A DNA stretch of 15,448 nt from an uncultured Prevotellaceae bacterium (GCA_946408305.1 CAMJRQ010000002.1:1-15448), one strand, 5' to 3'; counted from the stretch's first letter, positions 7,158 through 15,217 are shown. Numbers and translations: made by a program. The notes: generated from the sequence alone by a model not told the origin.

Positions 7158-7179
7158 CGGCTTTTCAGGCAGAATTCGC

Positions 7180-7187
7180 TACATTTG
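7180..7187 (+). promoter_or_regulatory. -7 box of the DUF2851 gene promoter
   Basis: TACATTTG matches the Bacteroidetes -7 consensus TAnnTTTG. Transcription from about 7194 gives a 28-base leader to the ATG at 7222 but only about 4 bases to the ATG at 7198, which supports the later start. No TTTG lies at the expected -33 distance. The box is back to back with the dapB -7 box, so the two promoters share about 50 bases. Confidence 0.5.
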
Positions 7188-7221
7188 CCCCTAATTTATG
7201 TTAAACCCGCGCGAAAAAGGC

Positions 7222-8439
7222 ATGGAAAAACTGCTCCACTACGTCTGGAAACACCGCATTCTGCCCCTCAAGGCTCTGCTGACGACCGACGGCCAGCCGC
7301 TGGAAATCATCGACCCCGGCATACACAACTCGGACCAGGGTCCCGACTTCTTCAACGCCAAGGTGCGTGTGGGCGACGTCGTCTGGGCCGGCAACGTGGA
7401 GATTCATCTGCGCTCGAGCGATTGGTATCGCCACGGGCACCACGAGGACGCGGCCTACGACAACACCATCCTGCACGTGGTGAGCGTGGCCGACTGCGAG
7501 GTGGAGACACACGACGGCAAGCACCCCGCACAGCTCGTGCTCGACATTCCTGCCCCGCTCGTTCTCCACTACGCCGAGCTCTGCCAGACCGACGACTATC
7601 CTCGCTGCCACCGGATCATACCGTCGCTGGCGCCGATGAAGGTGCACGCTTGGATGGACGCGCTGCTGGTGGAGCGGCTCGAGGAGCGCAGCCGCCGCGT
7701 GACGGAGCGCGTCAAGGGCACACAGGGCGACTGGGAGCAGGCCACCTTTGTCACGCTGGCGCGCAACTTCGGCTTCGGGCTCAACGGCGACGCCTTCGAG
7801 CGCTGGGCACAGCGCATCCCGCTGTCGGCCGCCGGCAAGGGGCGCGACGACCTCTTCCGCGTGGAGGCCTTCTTCCTGGGCCAGGCAGGCCTCATCGAGC
7901 AGCTGCGCCCCCTGCGCGGCGATGCCGAGACCGACCGCATGCAGGCCGAATACCAGTTCCTCCGCCACAAGTTCAGCCTGGCCGATCCGATGGAGAGCCA
8001 CGAGTGGCGCTACCTGCGCACACGGCCCCAGAACTTTCCCCACATGCGGCTGCTCCAGCTGGCCCGCCTCTTCCACGAGGGACGCGGGCAGATGAGCCAC
8101 CTGCTGGAGACGACCGACGCCGAGTCGCTCCACGACGAGCTCGCCCCGAGCGGACTCTCGGCTGCCAGCTGCCGCCTGATTGTCATCAACACCGTCGTGC
8201 CGCTGCTCTACGCCTATGGCATGAGCCACCACGACGAGGCCTGCTGCGAGCGCGCCATCGGCCTGCTCGGGCAGCTGCCGGCCGAGAACAACTACATCAT
8301 ACGCCAGTGGCGCCAGTGCGGGCTCGCCGTGAAGAGCGCCGCCGACAGCCAGGCACTCATACAGCTGAAGCGCGACTACTGCGACCGCCTCGACTGCCTG
8401 CGCTGCCGCTTCGGCTACGAGTATCTGAAAAGCAAATGA
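7222..8439 (+). CDS. DUF2851 family protein
   Basis: This 405-residue cytoplasmic protein belongs to a conserved family of unknown function found mainly in Bacteroidetes. It starts with ELLHYVWKH-like sequence (MEKLLHYVWKHRILPL). It then has DPGIHNSDQGPDFFNAKVRV and GNVEIHLRSSDWYRHGHHED, followed by AYDNTILHVV. These N-terminal blocks, rich in Asp, Glu, His and Asn, look nuclease-like, but this is only an impression and no reaction is assigned. The C-terminal half is helical, and the protein ends with a Cys-rich segment (CDRLDCLRCRFGYEYL) whose spaced cysteines may bind metal. An in-frame ATG at 7198 would add eight residues. I prefer 7222 because family members begin at MExLLHYVWKH and because of the promoter position. 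The TGA overlaps an ATG at 8436 that opens the frame leading to the thioesterase. Confidence 0.88.
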   Translation: MEKLLHYVWKHRILPLKALLTTDGQPLEIIDPGIHNSDQGPDFFNAKVRVGDVVWAGNVEIHLRSSDWYRHGHHEDAAYDNTILHVVSVADCEVETHDGKHPAQLVLDIPAPLVLHYAELCQTDDYPRCHRIIPSLAPMKVHAWMDALLVERLEERSRRVTERVKGTQGDWEQATFVTLARNFGFGLNGDAFERWAQRIPLSAAGKGRDDLFRVEAFFLGQAGLIEQLRPLRGDAETDRMQAEYQFLRHKFSLADPMESHEWRYLRTRPQNFPHMRLLQLARLFHEGRGQMSHLLETTDAESLHDELAPSGLSAASCRLIVINTVVPLLYAYGMSHHDEACCERAIGLLGQLPAENNYIIRQWRQCGLAVKSAADSQALIQLKRDYCDRLDCLRCRFGYEYLKSK

Positions 8440-8466
8440 GCACCGGCAACACGTTTTACACGGTTT

Positions 8467-8524
8467 TTACACCACGGTGTAATACGATTACATCACGGTG
8501 TAAAAAGATTACGCCACGGTGTAA
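8467..8524 (+). repeat. Three 16-bp palindromes in a 21-bp tandem array
   Basis: Three copies of TTACrYCACGGTGTAA lie at 8467-8482, 8488-8503 and 8509-8524, with starts exactly 21 bp apart. The first (TTACACCACGGTGTAA) has perfect 7-bp arms around AC; the other two each have one changed base in the left arm. The intervening five bases differ. A two-base centre does not favour an RNA hairpin, and 21 bp is two helical turns. Repressor-type protein binding on one DNA face is therefore a reasonable reading; a dispersed genomic repeat is the alternative. It sits between the DUF2851 gene and the thioesterase gene. Confidence 0.8.
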
Positions 8525-8585
8525 CGACCGAGATAACGTGCCGTCTGCGGCCCGCCTACATACGAAACAATTCAGAGAGAACCCG

Positions 8586-8999
8586 ATGAAAGAACCTGTC
8601 TTCGAACTCAAAATGAAGGTGCGCGACTATGAATGCGACCTGGAGGGCATCGTCAACAATGCCAACTATCTGCACTACATGGAGCATGCACGCCACGAAT
8701 TCCTGCTCAGCACCGGACTGAGCTTTGCCGAGATGAACCGCCAGGGCATCGTGCCCGTGGTGGCCCGCATCGCCGTCGACTATAAGACGCCGCTGCGCAG
8801 CCGCGACGAGTTCACGTGCCAGCTGCGAATCCTGAAGGAGGGTGTGCGCTACGTCTTCCTGCAGGACATCCGGCGTCTGCCCGACCTGAAGCTCGCGGCC
8901 CGCGGACGGGTGGACACGGTCTGCCTCGTCAACGGCCGCCTGCAGGAGTGCCGCGAGCTGGAGGGAGCACTTGAACCTTATTTCGAGAAAGACGAATGA
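8586..8999 (+). CDS. Acyl-CoA thioesterase, 4HBT/YbgC-like hotdog fold
   Basis: A 137-residue hotdog-fold thioesterase, expected to hydrolyse acyl-CoA or acyl-ACP thioesters in the cytoplasm. VRDYECDLEGIVNNANYLHY (12-31) followed by MEHAR (32-36) is the 4-hydroxybenzoyl-CoA thioesterase-type signature; Asp18 is the predicted catalytic acid, next to the VNN turn and the YLHYME helix. VARIAVDYKTPLRSRDEF (59-76) is the matching beta segment. The length is standard. The substrate cannot be told from sequence. The frame is open back to an ATG at 8436 that overlaps the DUF2851 stop, which would add 50 residues encoding the palindrome array. The ATG at 8586 fits the family start, so I take it. The stop overlaps the dprA ATG (ATGA), so the two are likely coupled. 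No promoter is visible just upstream, so transcription probably comes from the DUF2851 gene. Confidence 0.9.
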   Translation: MKEPVFELKMKVRDYECDLEGIVNNANYLHYMEHARHEFLLSTGLSFAEMNRQGIVPVVARIAVDYKTPLRSRDEFTCQLRILKEGVRYVFLQDIRRLPDLKLAARGRVDTVCLVNGRLQECRELEGALEPYFEKDE

Positions 9000-10135
9000 C
9001 CGAACAGGAGACTCTCTATGCCCTGGCGCTCACCCGTGTGAGCAGCCTCGGCCTGCTCAACCAGCACATCCTGCTGCGCGAGCTGGGCAGCGCCACAGCC
9101 GTCTTTGAGCACCGGCGCGACATTCGCGACATCTTGCCCCAGGCCAACCGCCGCACGGTGGAGGCCCTCTCGGCGATGGACTCGCTGCTGCCGCGGGCCG
9201 AGGAGGAGATGCGCTTCATGGAGCAGGGCCACGTGCGCTGCCTGGGACTCCACGACGAGGACTATCCGGCCCGCCTGCGCGAATGTCCCGACGCGCCCAT
9301 CCTGCTCTTCTATCGCGGCACGGCCAACCTGAACGCGCTCCACATCGTCTCGATGGTGGGCACGCGCCGCATCACCGAATATGGCAAAGACCTCTGCCGG
9401 CAGTTCGTCGGCCAGCTGAGCCGGCTCTGCCCCGACGTGCTGGTGGTGAGCGGACTGGCCTACGGAGTGGACATTCACTGCCACCGCGCCGCGCTCCAGG
9501 AGGGGCTGCCCACCGTGGGTGTGCTGGCCCACGGGCTCGACCAGATTTATCCCACGCACCATCGGCCCGACGCCATTCGCATGCTGGAACAGGGCGGACT
9601 GCTCACGGAGTTCATGAGCCGCACGCCGGCCGACAAGCGCAACTTCGTGCAGCGCAACCGCATCGTGGCCGGCATGAGCGACGCCACAATCGTCGTGGAG
9701 AGTGCCCGCAAGGGCGGTTCGCTCATCACGGCCGAGATAGCCGAGGCCTACCACCGCGACGTCTTCGCCTTCCCGGGCCGCATCGGCGACGAATATTCCG
9801 AGGGATGCATCGAACTGATACGCCAGAACCGCGCCGCGCTGATTACCAGCGCCGAGGCCTTTGCCGAGAGCATGGGATGGGAAACGGAGCCGCAGCGAAA
9901 CAAGCAGCTGGCCGACGGCGTGCAGCAGGACCTCTTCCCCACCCTCTCGGACGAGGAACAGCTCATCGTCGGCGCCCTGCAGGGCACCGACGGCATGCAG
10001 GTGAACCTGCTCACCGTGCAGACCAATATCCCCGTGGCCCGCCTCTCCAGCCTGCTCTTCACGCTGGAGATGAAGGGCATCGTCCGCGCCATGAGCGGCG
10101 GCATGTATCGCGTGGTGCGCAACGGCGGAGCATGA
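8996..10135 (+). CDS. dprA: DNA-processing protein A
   Basis: DprA binds incoming single-stranded DNA in the cytoplasm and loads RecA during natural transformation; it is also kept in many species not known to be competent. The 379-residue protein has an N-terminal helical region (about 1-75) and a Rossmann-like core (about 115-290). The core motifs are MVGTRRITEYG (120-130), VVSGLAYGVDIHCH (150-163), VLAHGLDQIYP (176-186), GGLLTEF (200-206), FVQRNRIVAGMSDATIVVE (217-235) and GGSLITAEIA (240-249). A C-terminal winged-helix-like region (about 315-375) ends GIVRAMSGGMYRV. All expected core motifs are intact. It overlaps the upstream thioesterase by four bases. It converges with purU, only seven bases separating the two stops. 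Confidence 0.95.
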   Translation: MTEQETLYALALTRVSSLGLLNQHILLRELGSATAVFEHRRDIRDILPQANRRTVEALSAMDSLLPRAEEEMRFMEQGHVRCLGLHDEDYPARLRECPDAPILLFYRGTANLNALHIVSMVGTRRITEYGKDLCRQFVGQLSRLCPDVLVVSGLAYGVDIHCHRAALQEGLPTVGVLAHGLDQIYPTHHRPDAIRMLEQGGLLTEFMSRTPADKRNFVQRNRIVAGMSDATIVVESARKGGSLITAEIAEAYHRDVFAFPGRIGDEYSEGCIELIRQNRAALITSAEAFAESMGWETEPQRNKQLADGVQQDLFPTLSDEEQLIVGALQGTDGMQVNLLTVQTNIPVARLSSLLFTLEMKGIVRAMSGGMYRVVRNGGA

Positions 10136-10142
10136 CAACTCC

Positions 10143-11006
10143 TCAGCTGAAGATGACTGTCTTGTTCTTGAACGTGAGAATCTTGCGTTCGATGTGCTTG
10201 CTGACGGCCCGCGAGAGGACAATCTTCTCAAGGTCCTTCCCCTTGAGGACGAGGCTCTGGGGCGTGTCCTTGTGGGTGATGCGTGTCACGTCCTGCTCGA
10301 TGATGGGACCGGCATCGAGCTCGGCGGTGACGTAGTGGCTGGTGGCTCCGATGATCTTCACGCCGCGCTCCCAGGCCTGGTGATAGGGCTTGGCCCCCAC
10401 GAAAGCGGGCAGGAAGCTGTGGTGGATGTTGATGATGTGGTGGGGATAGGCGGCAATCATCTGGTCGGAGAGAATCTGCATGTAGCGGGCCAGCACGATG
10501 AAGGTGACGCGCTCGCGCCGCAGGAGCTCCATCTGGGCAGCCTCCACCTGGGCCTTGTTGGAATGGTCGGGGGCGATGGACCACACGTGAAAGGGGATGT
10601 CGAACTGCTCGGCCACGTAGCGGAGGTCCTCGTGGTTGGAGACGATGCAGGGAATGTCCACAGCCCACTCGCCGGCCTTGTAGCGCGCCAGGAGGTCGTA
10701 GAGGCAATGGCTCAGGCGGCTGACGAAGATGGCCATGCGGGGCCGCTCGTCGGAGAAATAGAGGTGGAGCGACATGCGATAGCGCTGCTCGTAGAGCGTG
10801 GTGAGGTACTCCATAATCTTCTCGCGGGGGATGCTGAAAGCCTCCAGCTCCCACTCGATGCGCATGAAGAAGATGCCGTCCTGGCGGTCGACATACTGGT
10901 CGAGATAGACGATGTTACCGCCGTTGTCGGTGATGAAACGGGTGACTTCGCTGATGATGCCCGGCTGGTCGGGGCAGTGGAGCAGCAGTATGGCGGTGGG
11001 CTTCAT
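10143..11006 (-). CDS. purU: Formyltetrahydrofolate deformylase
   Basis: Hydrolyses 10-formyltetrahydrofolate to tetrahydrofolate and formate in the cytoplasm, balancing one-carbon pools and supplying formate for purine synthesis. The 287-residue length is close to that of E. coli PurU (280). Residues 4-80 form an ACT domain (LLLHCPDQPGIISEVTRFI), the likely amino-acid-sensing part. Residues 88-280 are the formyltransferase-like hydrolase domain, with MAIFVSRLSHCLYDLL (91-106), the SNHEDL motif (123-128), NIHHSFLPAF (193-202) and ELDAGPIIEQD (229-239). The catalytic Asn, His and Asp fall at Asn193, His195 or His196, and Asp231. It lies 33 bases downstream of the S46 peptidase on the same strand with no promoter match between, so it is probably the last gene of that transcript. 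Confidence 0.95.
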   Translation of the reverse strand: MKPTAILLLHCPDQPGIISEVTRFITDNGGNIVYLDQYVDRQDGIFFMRIEWELEAFSIPREKIMEYLTTLYEQRYRMSLHLYFSDERPRMAIFVSRLSHCLYDLLARYKAGEWAVDIPCIVSNHEDLRYVAEQFDIPFHVWSIAPDHSNKAQVEAAQMELLRRERVTFIVLARYMQILSDQMIAAYPHHIINIHHSFLPAFVGAKPYHQAWERGVKIIGATSHYVTAELDAGPIIEQDVTRITHKDTPQSLVLKGKDLEKIVLSRAVSKHIERKILTFKNKTVIFS

Positions 11007-11039
11007 AAACTCTTTAACCCTTTAACTTTTTAACCCTTT
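11007..11039 (-). other. A/G-rich spacer with repeated GTTAAA
   Basis: Between the S46 peptidase stop and purU, the minus strand carries GGGTTAAA twice and GTTAAA three times, at 8-10 base spacing. No promoter consensus or hairpin is visible. It may help ribosome binding to purU in place of a Shine-Dalgarno site, but this is a guess. Confidence 0.4.
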
Positions 11040-13184
11040 TCAAATTCCCATCTCCTTGATGAGGCGGCCGGCGTGTCCCCAGCGGTCGATGATGTAGAGG
11101 ACGAAACGTATGTCCACACCGATGCAGCGCTGCAAAGCGGGGTCGAAGCTGATGTCGCCCGACATGGCCTCCCAGTTGCCGTCGAAGGCCAGTCCGATGA
11201 GCTCGCCGCGTCCGTTGAACATGGGGCTGCCGCTGTTGCCTCCGGTGATGTCGTTGTTGGAGATGAAGCAGAGATGGAGGTCGCCCGTCTGGCGGTCGGC
11301 ATAGCGTCCCCACTTTCCGCGCTCCAGGAGGCTGACGATGTCGTCCTCGAGCTCGTAGTCTTCAATCTCGCCTTGGCGGGCGGCCTTGTCCAGGAGGCTC
11401 TGCGAGGGCGTGTAGTAGTCGAAGTGGCGGCCCTGGGCGGTGTAGTCCTGAATGAAGCCGTAGGAGAGTCGCATGGAGAAGTTGGCGTCGCTGTAGTGGG
11501 GTGCCTGCTGGTCCATCTCGAGGAGAGCCTGGGTGAGCAGTCGCTCGTTGTAGTATATGTTCTGGGTGGCCTCGGCCGAAGCTCCGAAGGATGTCATCAA
11601 TTCGTCCCGCACGGTCTGCGCATAGCGGAGGGCGGGGTCGGTCTGGCGCAGCGTGCTGTCGGCAAGGAGGCGGTCCAGGCAGTCGGGGCTCGTGCAGATG
11701 GTCTTCGAGAAGAGGTTGTGGGCATAGGCACGGCAGTCGCCGCCGAAGAGCGAGTCGATTTCGTGGTAGAGCGGACGTATGCGGGCCGTGTCGGCCACCT
11801 GCTCGCGGCAGTTCTGCAGCAAGACGGCCATGGTTTCCTCGTCGAGGCGCGGCTCGTAGTTCTTGAAGAAATGCTTTATAGCCTCGCGCGTGGAGGCCTT
11901 CTGCTCGTCGCCGATGTCCTGCGGCGTGCGGTTGAGGAGGCTGGCCACGTGATAGATTTCGATGCCGCCGAGGAAGGTCTCGCGGAGGAAGCCGTTGTCG
12001 CGCACCGTCTGGCGACGCTGGGTGTAAGCCTGCTCAAGCGAGGGGAACATCTGTCCGAAGCGGCGGCTGAGGTCTTCGCTACCCTCAAACCACTTCTTTA
12101 TCCGGGCCTCGGTCTTCTGCTTCTGGCCGATGACGTCGAGGTCCTGTATGGCCTTGTTCATGCCGATGGAGTTCTTCCAGTAGTTGCTGCTGGAGGCCCA
12201 TTTGCTGGAGTATTTGAGGGCCACGGCGCGGTCGCGGTCCATCCATCGTTTCCACACCTCCTGCTTCTTGCCGCGCACCTGGATGGTGGAGACGTTGCGG
12301 TCCTCCACCCGTTCGCGGATGCCCCACGAGCTGAGGTAGCGGCTGGTGGAGCCGGGATAGCCGATGGTCATGCAATAGTCGCCGGGACGGAATCCGTCGA
12401 TGCTCACGCGGGCATAGCGCTTGGGCTTCAGGGGCACGTTCTCGGGGCTGTAGTCGGCGGGCTGTCCGTCCTTGTCGGCATAGATGCGGAAGACGCTGAA
12501 GTCGCACGTCTGGCGGGGCCACATCCAGTTGTCTGTGTCGCCGCCGAACTTGCCGAGCGTCTCGGTGGCCGTGAAGACGAGGCGCACGTCGCGATAGACG
12601 CGGTAGAGGGAGACGTAGAAGGCGTTGTCGCCATAGTAGCCCTGCACCATACAATCGAGCCCGGGGTTCTGCTGGGTGTACTCGCGCTCCACGGCGCTGA
12701 GGATGCTGTCGGTCTTCTGCCGGTCAATCTCAGCCGTGGGCACGCCGGGGTTGGCGCGATAGAGGGCATCGAGGGCACGCATGACGCGGCCCGAGCACTC
12801 CTCGGTCTTGACCAGGAAGCGCACGAAGAGCCCGGGCACGGGGCGCTCCTCCTTGAAGGAGCGGGCCACGAAGCCATTCTTCAGGATGTCGTCCTCGGGC
12901 GTGGAGAGGCTCTGAATGGCACCGTAGCCGCAGTGGTGATTGGTAAAGACGAGGCCCTTGGGGCTGACGACGACGCCCGAGCAGAAGTCGCCGAAGTCCA
13001 CCACGGCGTCCTTCAGGCTCGTGCCGTCGGGGTTGTAGAGTTCGCTGGGGGTGAGTTCGAGTCCGAGCGAGCGCATCGTTTGGGCCGTCTGAGGGTCTAT
13101 TTTGTTGAGCATCCACATGCCTTCGTCGGCACGCGGGGCCAGGGCCGCAAGCATGGCGGCGCAGAAGAGGAAAAGCTTTTTCAT
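11040..13184 (-). CDS. S46-family dipeptidyl-peptidase, DPP7-like
   Basis: Exported serine exopeptidase that removes dipeptides from the N-terminus of peptides in the periplasm or at the cell surface, feeding amino-acid use. Residues 1-19 are a signal peptide and the mature protein opens with DEGMWML, as S46 enzymes do. The chymotrypsin-like triad is recognisable: His84 in GLVFTNHHCGYG (77-88), Asp228 in DNWMWPRQTCDFS (218-230) and Ser651 in GGNSGSPMFNG. At 714 residues it is of full length. Eighteen residues after the catalytic Ser lies Gly669 (AFDGNWE). In Porphyromonas gingivalis DPP11 the equivalent position is Arg673, which sets Asp/Glu preference, whereas DPP7 has Gly. Preference for hydrophobic residues, as in DPP7, is therefore inferred. 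It begins 25 bases after the helicase gene with no promoter between. Confidence 0.93.
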   Translation of the reverse strand: MKKLFLFCAAMLAALAPRADEGMWMLNKIDPQTAQTMRSLGLELTPSELYNPDGTSLKDAVVDFGDFCSGVVVSPKGLVFTNHHCGYGAIQSLSTPEDDILKNGFVARSFKEERPVPGLFVRFLVKTEECSGRVMRALDALYRANPGVPTAEIDRQKTDSILSAVEREYTQQNPGLDCMVQGYYGDNAFYVSLYRVYRDVRLVFTATETLGKFGGDTDNWMWPRQTCDFSVFRIYADKDGQPADYSPENVPLKPKRYARVSIDGFRPGDYCMTIGYPGSTSRYLSSWGIRERVEDRNVSTIQVRGKKQEVWKRWMDRDRAVALKYSSKWASSSNYWKNSIGMNKAIQDLDVIGQKQKTEARIKKWFEGSEDLSRRFGQMFPSLEQAYTQRRQTVRDNGFLRETFLGGIEIYHVASLLNRTPQDIGDEQKASTREAIKHFFKNYEPRLDEETMAVLLQNCREQVADTARIRPLYHEIDSLFGGDCRAYAHNLFSKTICTSPDCLDRLLADSTLRQTDPALRYAQTVRDELMTSFGASAEATQNIYYNERLLTQALLEMDQQAPHYSDANFSMRLSYGFIQDYTAQGRHFDYYTPSQSLLDKAARQGEIEDYELEDDIVSLLERGKWGRYADRQTGDLHLCFISNNDITGGNSGSPMFNGRGELIGLAFDGNWEAMSGDISFDPALQRCIGVDIRFVLYIIDRWGHAGRLIKEMGI

Positions 13185-13209
13185 CTTTACGTTTATGATT
13201 TTTTCTGGT

Positions 13210-15156
13210 TTATTTCTTCTTGGGTTTGCGGCGGGCCCATCCCTCCTCGCTGAAGTCGGGCACCTCGCCCACGAGTCCGTCGTCGGCCTGCGCCTTGCGG
13301 GCCTTCTTGGAGGGTTGGTCGGGGTGGAGGAACTTCATCCAGTCCTCTTTGGTGTACTTGCGTCCGCGGGCCTCGGTGTAGCCGCGCTCCTCGCGCGAGG
13401 GCTTCTTGCGCTTGGGCAGGTCTTTGGCAAAGGGGTTTCCGGCTTTCTGCGGGCGGGCCTTCGGCTGAGTGGCGGGAGCGTCGCCATCGCCCTCGGCCGC
13501 GGGTGTGGAACGGTCTACGACGACGCTGCGGCCCTTCACCGTGACGCCGTGGCGCAGTCCTTTGATGACACGCTCGGCGTCGGCCTCGGCCACCTCGACG
13601 AAGGAGAAGTTCTTCATCAGGTCGATGCGGCCCACCTCCACCTTGTCGCCGCGCACGTTCTTGTTGATGAGTCCGATGATTTCGCGGGCATACATGCCGT
13701 CTATCTTGCCTACGTTGAGGAAGAGGCGCACGTAGCCCTCCTCGGCCGTGCGGTGCTCGCCCTTCTTCTTGTTGTGGTTGTCGGGGCGGCCCTTGTCTTT
13801 GGTGGAGACTTCGGTTATCTCGGGAGCGTTGGCATAGTAGCGCAGGAAGCGTCCGAACTCGCGGCTCAGGACGCGGCGAATGAGGTCGTCCTTGTCGAGC
13901 CATTCCCAGCGCTTCTGCACCTCGTCCATGAAGGGGGCTATCTCGTCTTCGTCGACGGCCACGCGCTCTATCTCGTCGATGACGTGGTAGAGCTGCTTGG
14001 CGCAGATTTCCTTGGGCTCGGGCAGTGTGCCGGGCTGGAATTCCTTCTGGATGGTCTTCTCCACCTGGCGAATCTTGCTGCGCTCGCGGCTGTGGATGAT
14101 GCTGATGCTGGTGCCCTTCTTTCCGGCGCGTCCGGTGCGCCCGCTGCGGTGGGTGTAGTTCTCGACGTCGTCGGGCATGCCGTAGTTGATGACGTGTGTG
14201 AGGTCGTCCACGTCGAGCCCTCGGGCAGCCACGTCGGTGGCCACGAGGAGCTGTGTGCGGTGCTGGCGGAACTTCTGCATCGTCAGGTCGCGCTGCTGCT
14301 GCGAGAGGTCGCCGTGGAGCGCGTCGGCGTTGTATCCGTCGCGAATCAGGTTGTCGGCCACCTCCTGCGTCTCCAGGCGGGTGCGGCAGAAGATGATGGC
14401 ATAGATGCGCGGATAGTAGTCGACCACGCGCTTCAGGGCCAGATACTTGTCGCGTGCGTGCACCATATAATAGATGTGGTTCACGTTCTCGGCGCCCTCG
14501 TTGCGGCTGCCCACCTGAATCTCGCGCGGCTCGCGGAGGTAGTGTTGGGCGATGCGCTCAATCTCGCGGCTCATGGTGGCCGAGAAGAGCAGCGTGCGGT
14601 GCTCGGCGGGCACGCCCTCGAGAATGGTGTCGATGTCTTCCTGGAAGCCCATTGAGAGCATCTCGTCGGCCTCGTCGAGCACGACGTACTGCACCTGCGA
14701 GAGCTGCGCCGCACCGCGATTCATCAGGTCGATGAGGCGTCCGGGCGTGGCCACCACGATGTCCACTCCGTGGCGCAGGGCGCGAATCTGGGGTTCGATG
14801 TTGGCACCGCCGTAGACGGCCAGGATGCGTGTCTGGGGCATGTGTTTGGCAAAGCCCTCCATGTCGTCGGCAATCTGCAGGCAGAGCTCGCGCGTGGGAG
14901 CCATGATGAGCAGTCGCGGCGCCGGGCGCTCGCCCTCGGTGGCCGGAGCCTGCTGATGGAGCAGCTGCAGCGTGGGCAGCCCGTAGGCCGCCGTCTTGCC
15001 CGTGCCCGTCTGGGCCAGGGCCACAAGGTCGTTCTGGTTTGCGGAGTCGAGCAAAAAGGGTATCACCTCCTGTTGCACAGGCATGGGCTCCACGTAGCCT
15101 TGTTCCCCGATGGCCTGGAGCAGTTCGGGGCTGAGCCCCAGTTCCTCAAATGTCAT
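13210..15156 (-). CDS. DEAD-box ATP-dependent RNA helicase, DeaD/CsdA-like
   Basis: ATP-dependent RNA helicase expected to act in ribosome assembly, mRNA decay or cold adaptation. All core motifs are present in the 648-residue protein. They are the Q motif (FEELGL, 3-8, with PMPVQQ, 24-29), I AQTGTGKT (48-55), Ia PTREL (87-91), Ib TPGR (137-140), II DEAD (161-164), III SAT (192-194), IV IIFCRT (254-259), V TDVAARGLDVDD (307-318) and VI HRSGRTGRAG (336-345). Residues 475-548 match the DbpA/CsdA RNA-binding domain (RLFLNVGKIDGMYAREIIGL and on). A Lys/Arg-rich tail (565-648) ends RRKPKKK. The start at 15156 (MTFEELGL) fits the family and follows a good promoter. The frame is open a further 64 residues upstream to an ATG at 15348, which I regard as non-coding, although a Shine-Dalgarno-like site precedes it. 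Confidence 0.93.
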   Translation of the reverse strand: MTFEELGLSPELLQAIGEQGYVEPMPVQQEVIPFLLDSANQNDLVALAQTGTGKTAAYGLPTLQLLHQQAPATEGERPAPRLLIMAPTRELCLQIADDMEGFAKHMPQTRILAVYGGANIEPQIRALRHGVDIVVATPGRLIDLMNRGAAQLSQVQYVVLDEADEMLSMGFQEDIDTILEGVPAEHRTLLFSATMSREIERIAQHYLREPREIQVGSRNEGAENVNHIYYMVHARDKYLALKRVVDYYPRIYAIIFCRTRLETQEVADNLIRDGYNADALHGDLSQQQRDLTMQKFRQHRTQLLVATDVAARGLDVDDLTHVINYGMPDDVENYTHRSGRTGRAGKKGTSISIIHSRERSKIRQVEKTIQKEFQPGTLPEPKEICAKQLYHVIDEIERVAVDEDEIAPFMDEVQKRWEWLDKDDLIRRVLSREFGRFLRYYANAPEITEVSTKDKGRPDNHNKKKGEHRTAEEGYVRLFLNVGKIDGMYAREIIGLINKNVRGDKVEVGRIDLMKNFSFVEVAEADAERVIKGLRHGVTVKGRSVVVDRSTPAAEGDGDAPATQPKARPQKAGNPFAKDLPKRKKPSREERGYTEARGRKYTKEDWMKFLHPDQPSKKARKAQADDGLVGEVPDFSEEGWARRKPKKK

Positions 15157-15185
15157 ATTCTCTTCAACTTCTTGATTTTTGGCTG

Positions 15186-15217
15186 CAAAGGTACGAAGAT
15201 AAATTAAGATTCTGAAA
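15186..15217 (-). promoter_or_regulatory. Bacteroidetes-type promoter of the helicase-S46-purU transcript
   Basis: On the minus strand TTTC (15214-15217), 20 bases and TACCTTTG (15186-15193) match the Bacteroidetes consensus with one change in the -33 box. Transcription would start near 15179, about 22 bases before the helicase ATG at 15156. The three minus-strand genes downstream have gaps of 25 and 33 bases and no other promoter match, so this is probably their shared promoter. Confidence 0.68.

Noticed and set aside
7201..8232. Minus-strand open frame (343 codons) opposite the DUF2851 gene
   Set aside because: Antisense shadow of a conserved protein; composition is biased and no motif is recognised.
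8467..8524. CRISPR array
   Set aside because: Repeat units are 16 bp with five-base gaps, far too short for CRISPR spacers, and no cas gene is near.
7056..8999. A single 647-codon plus-strand frame ending with the thioesterase
   Set aside because: The first 460 codons are an out-of-frame reading across dapB and the DUF2851 gene; only the end is a real protein.
11073..13253. Long plus-strand open frame (726 codons) opposite the S46 peptidase
   Set aside because: It is the antisense of an intact, motif-rich gene in GC-rich DNA. Its translation is low-complexity Val/Ala/Gly/Glu/His sequence without recognisable motifs.
13102..14655. Long plus-strand open frame (517 codons) opposite the helicase
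   Set aside because: It is a mirror frame of a helicase carrying all expected motifs; no family features or promoter of its own.
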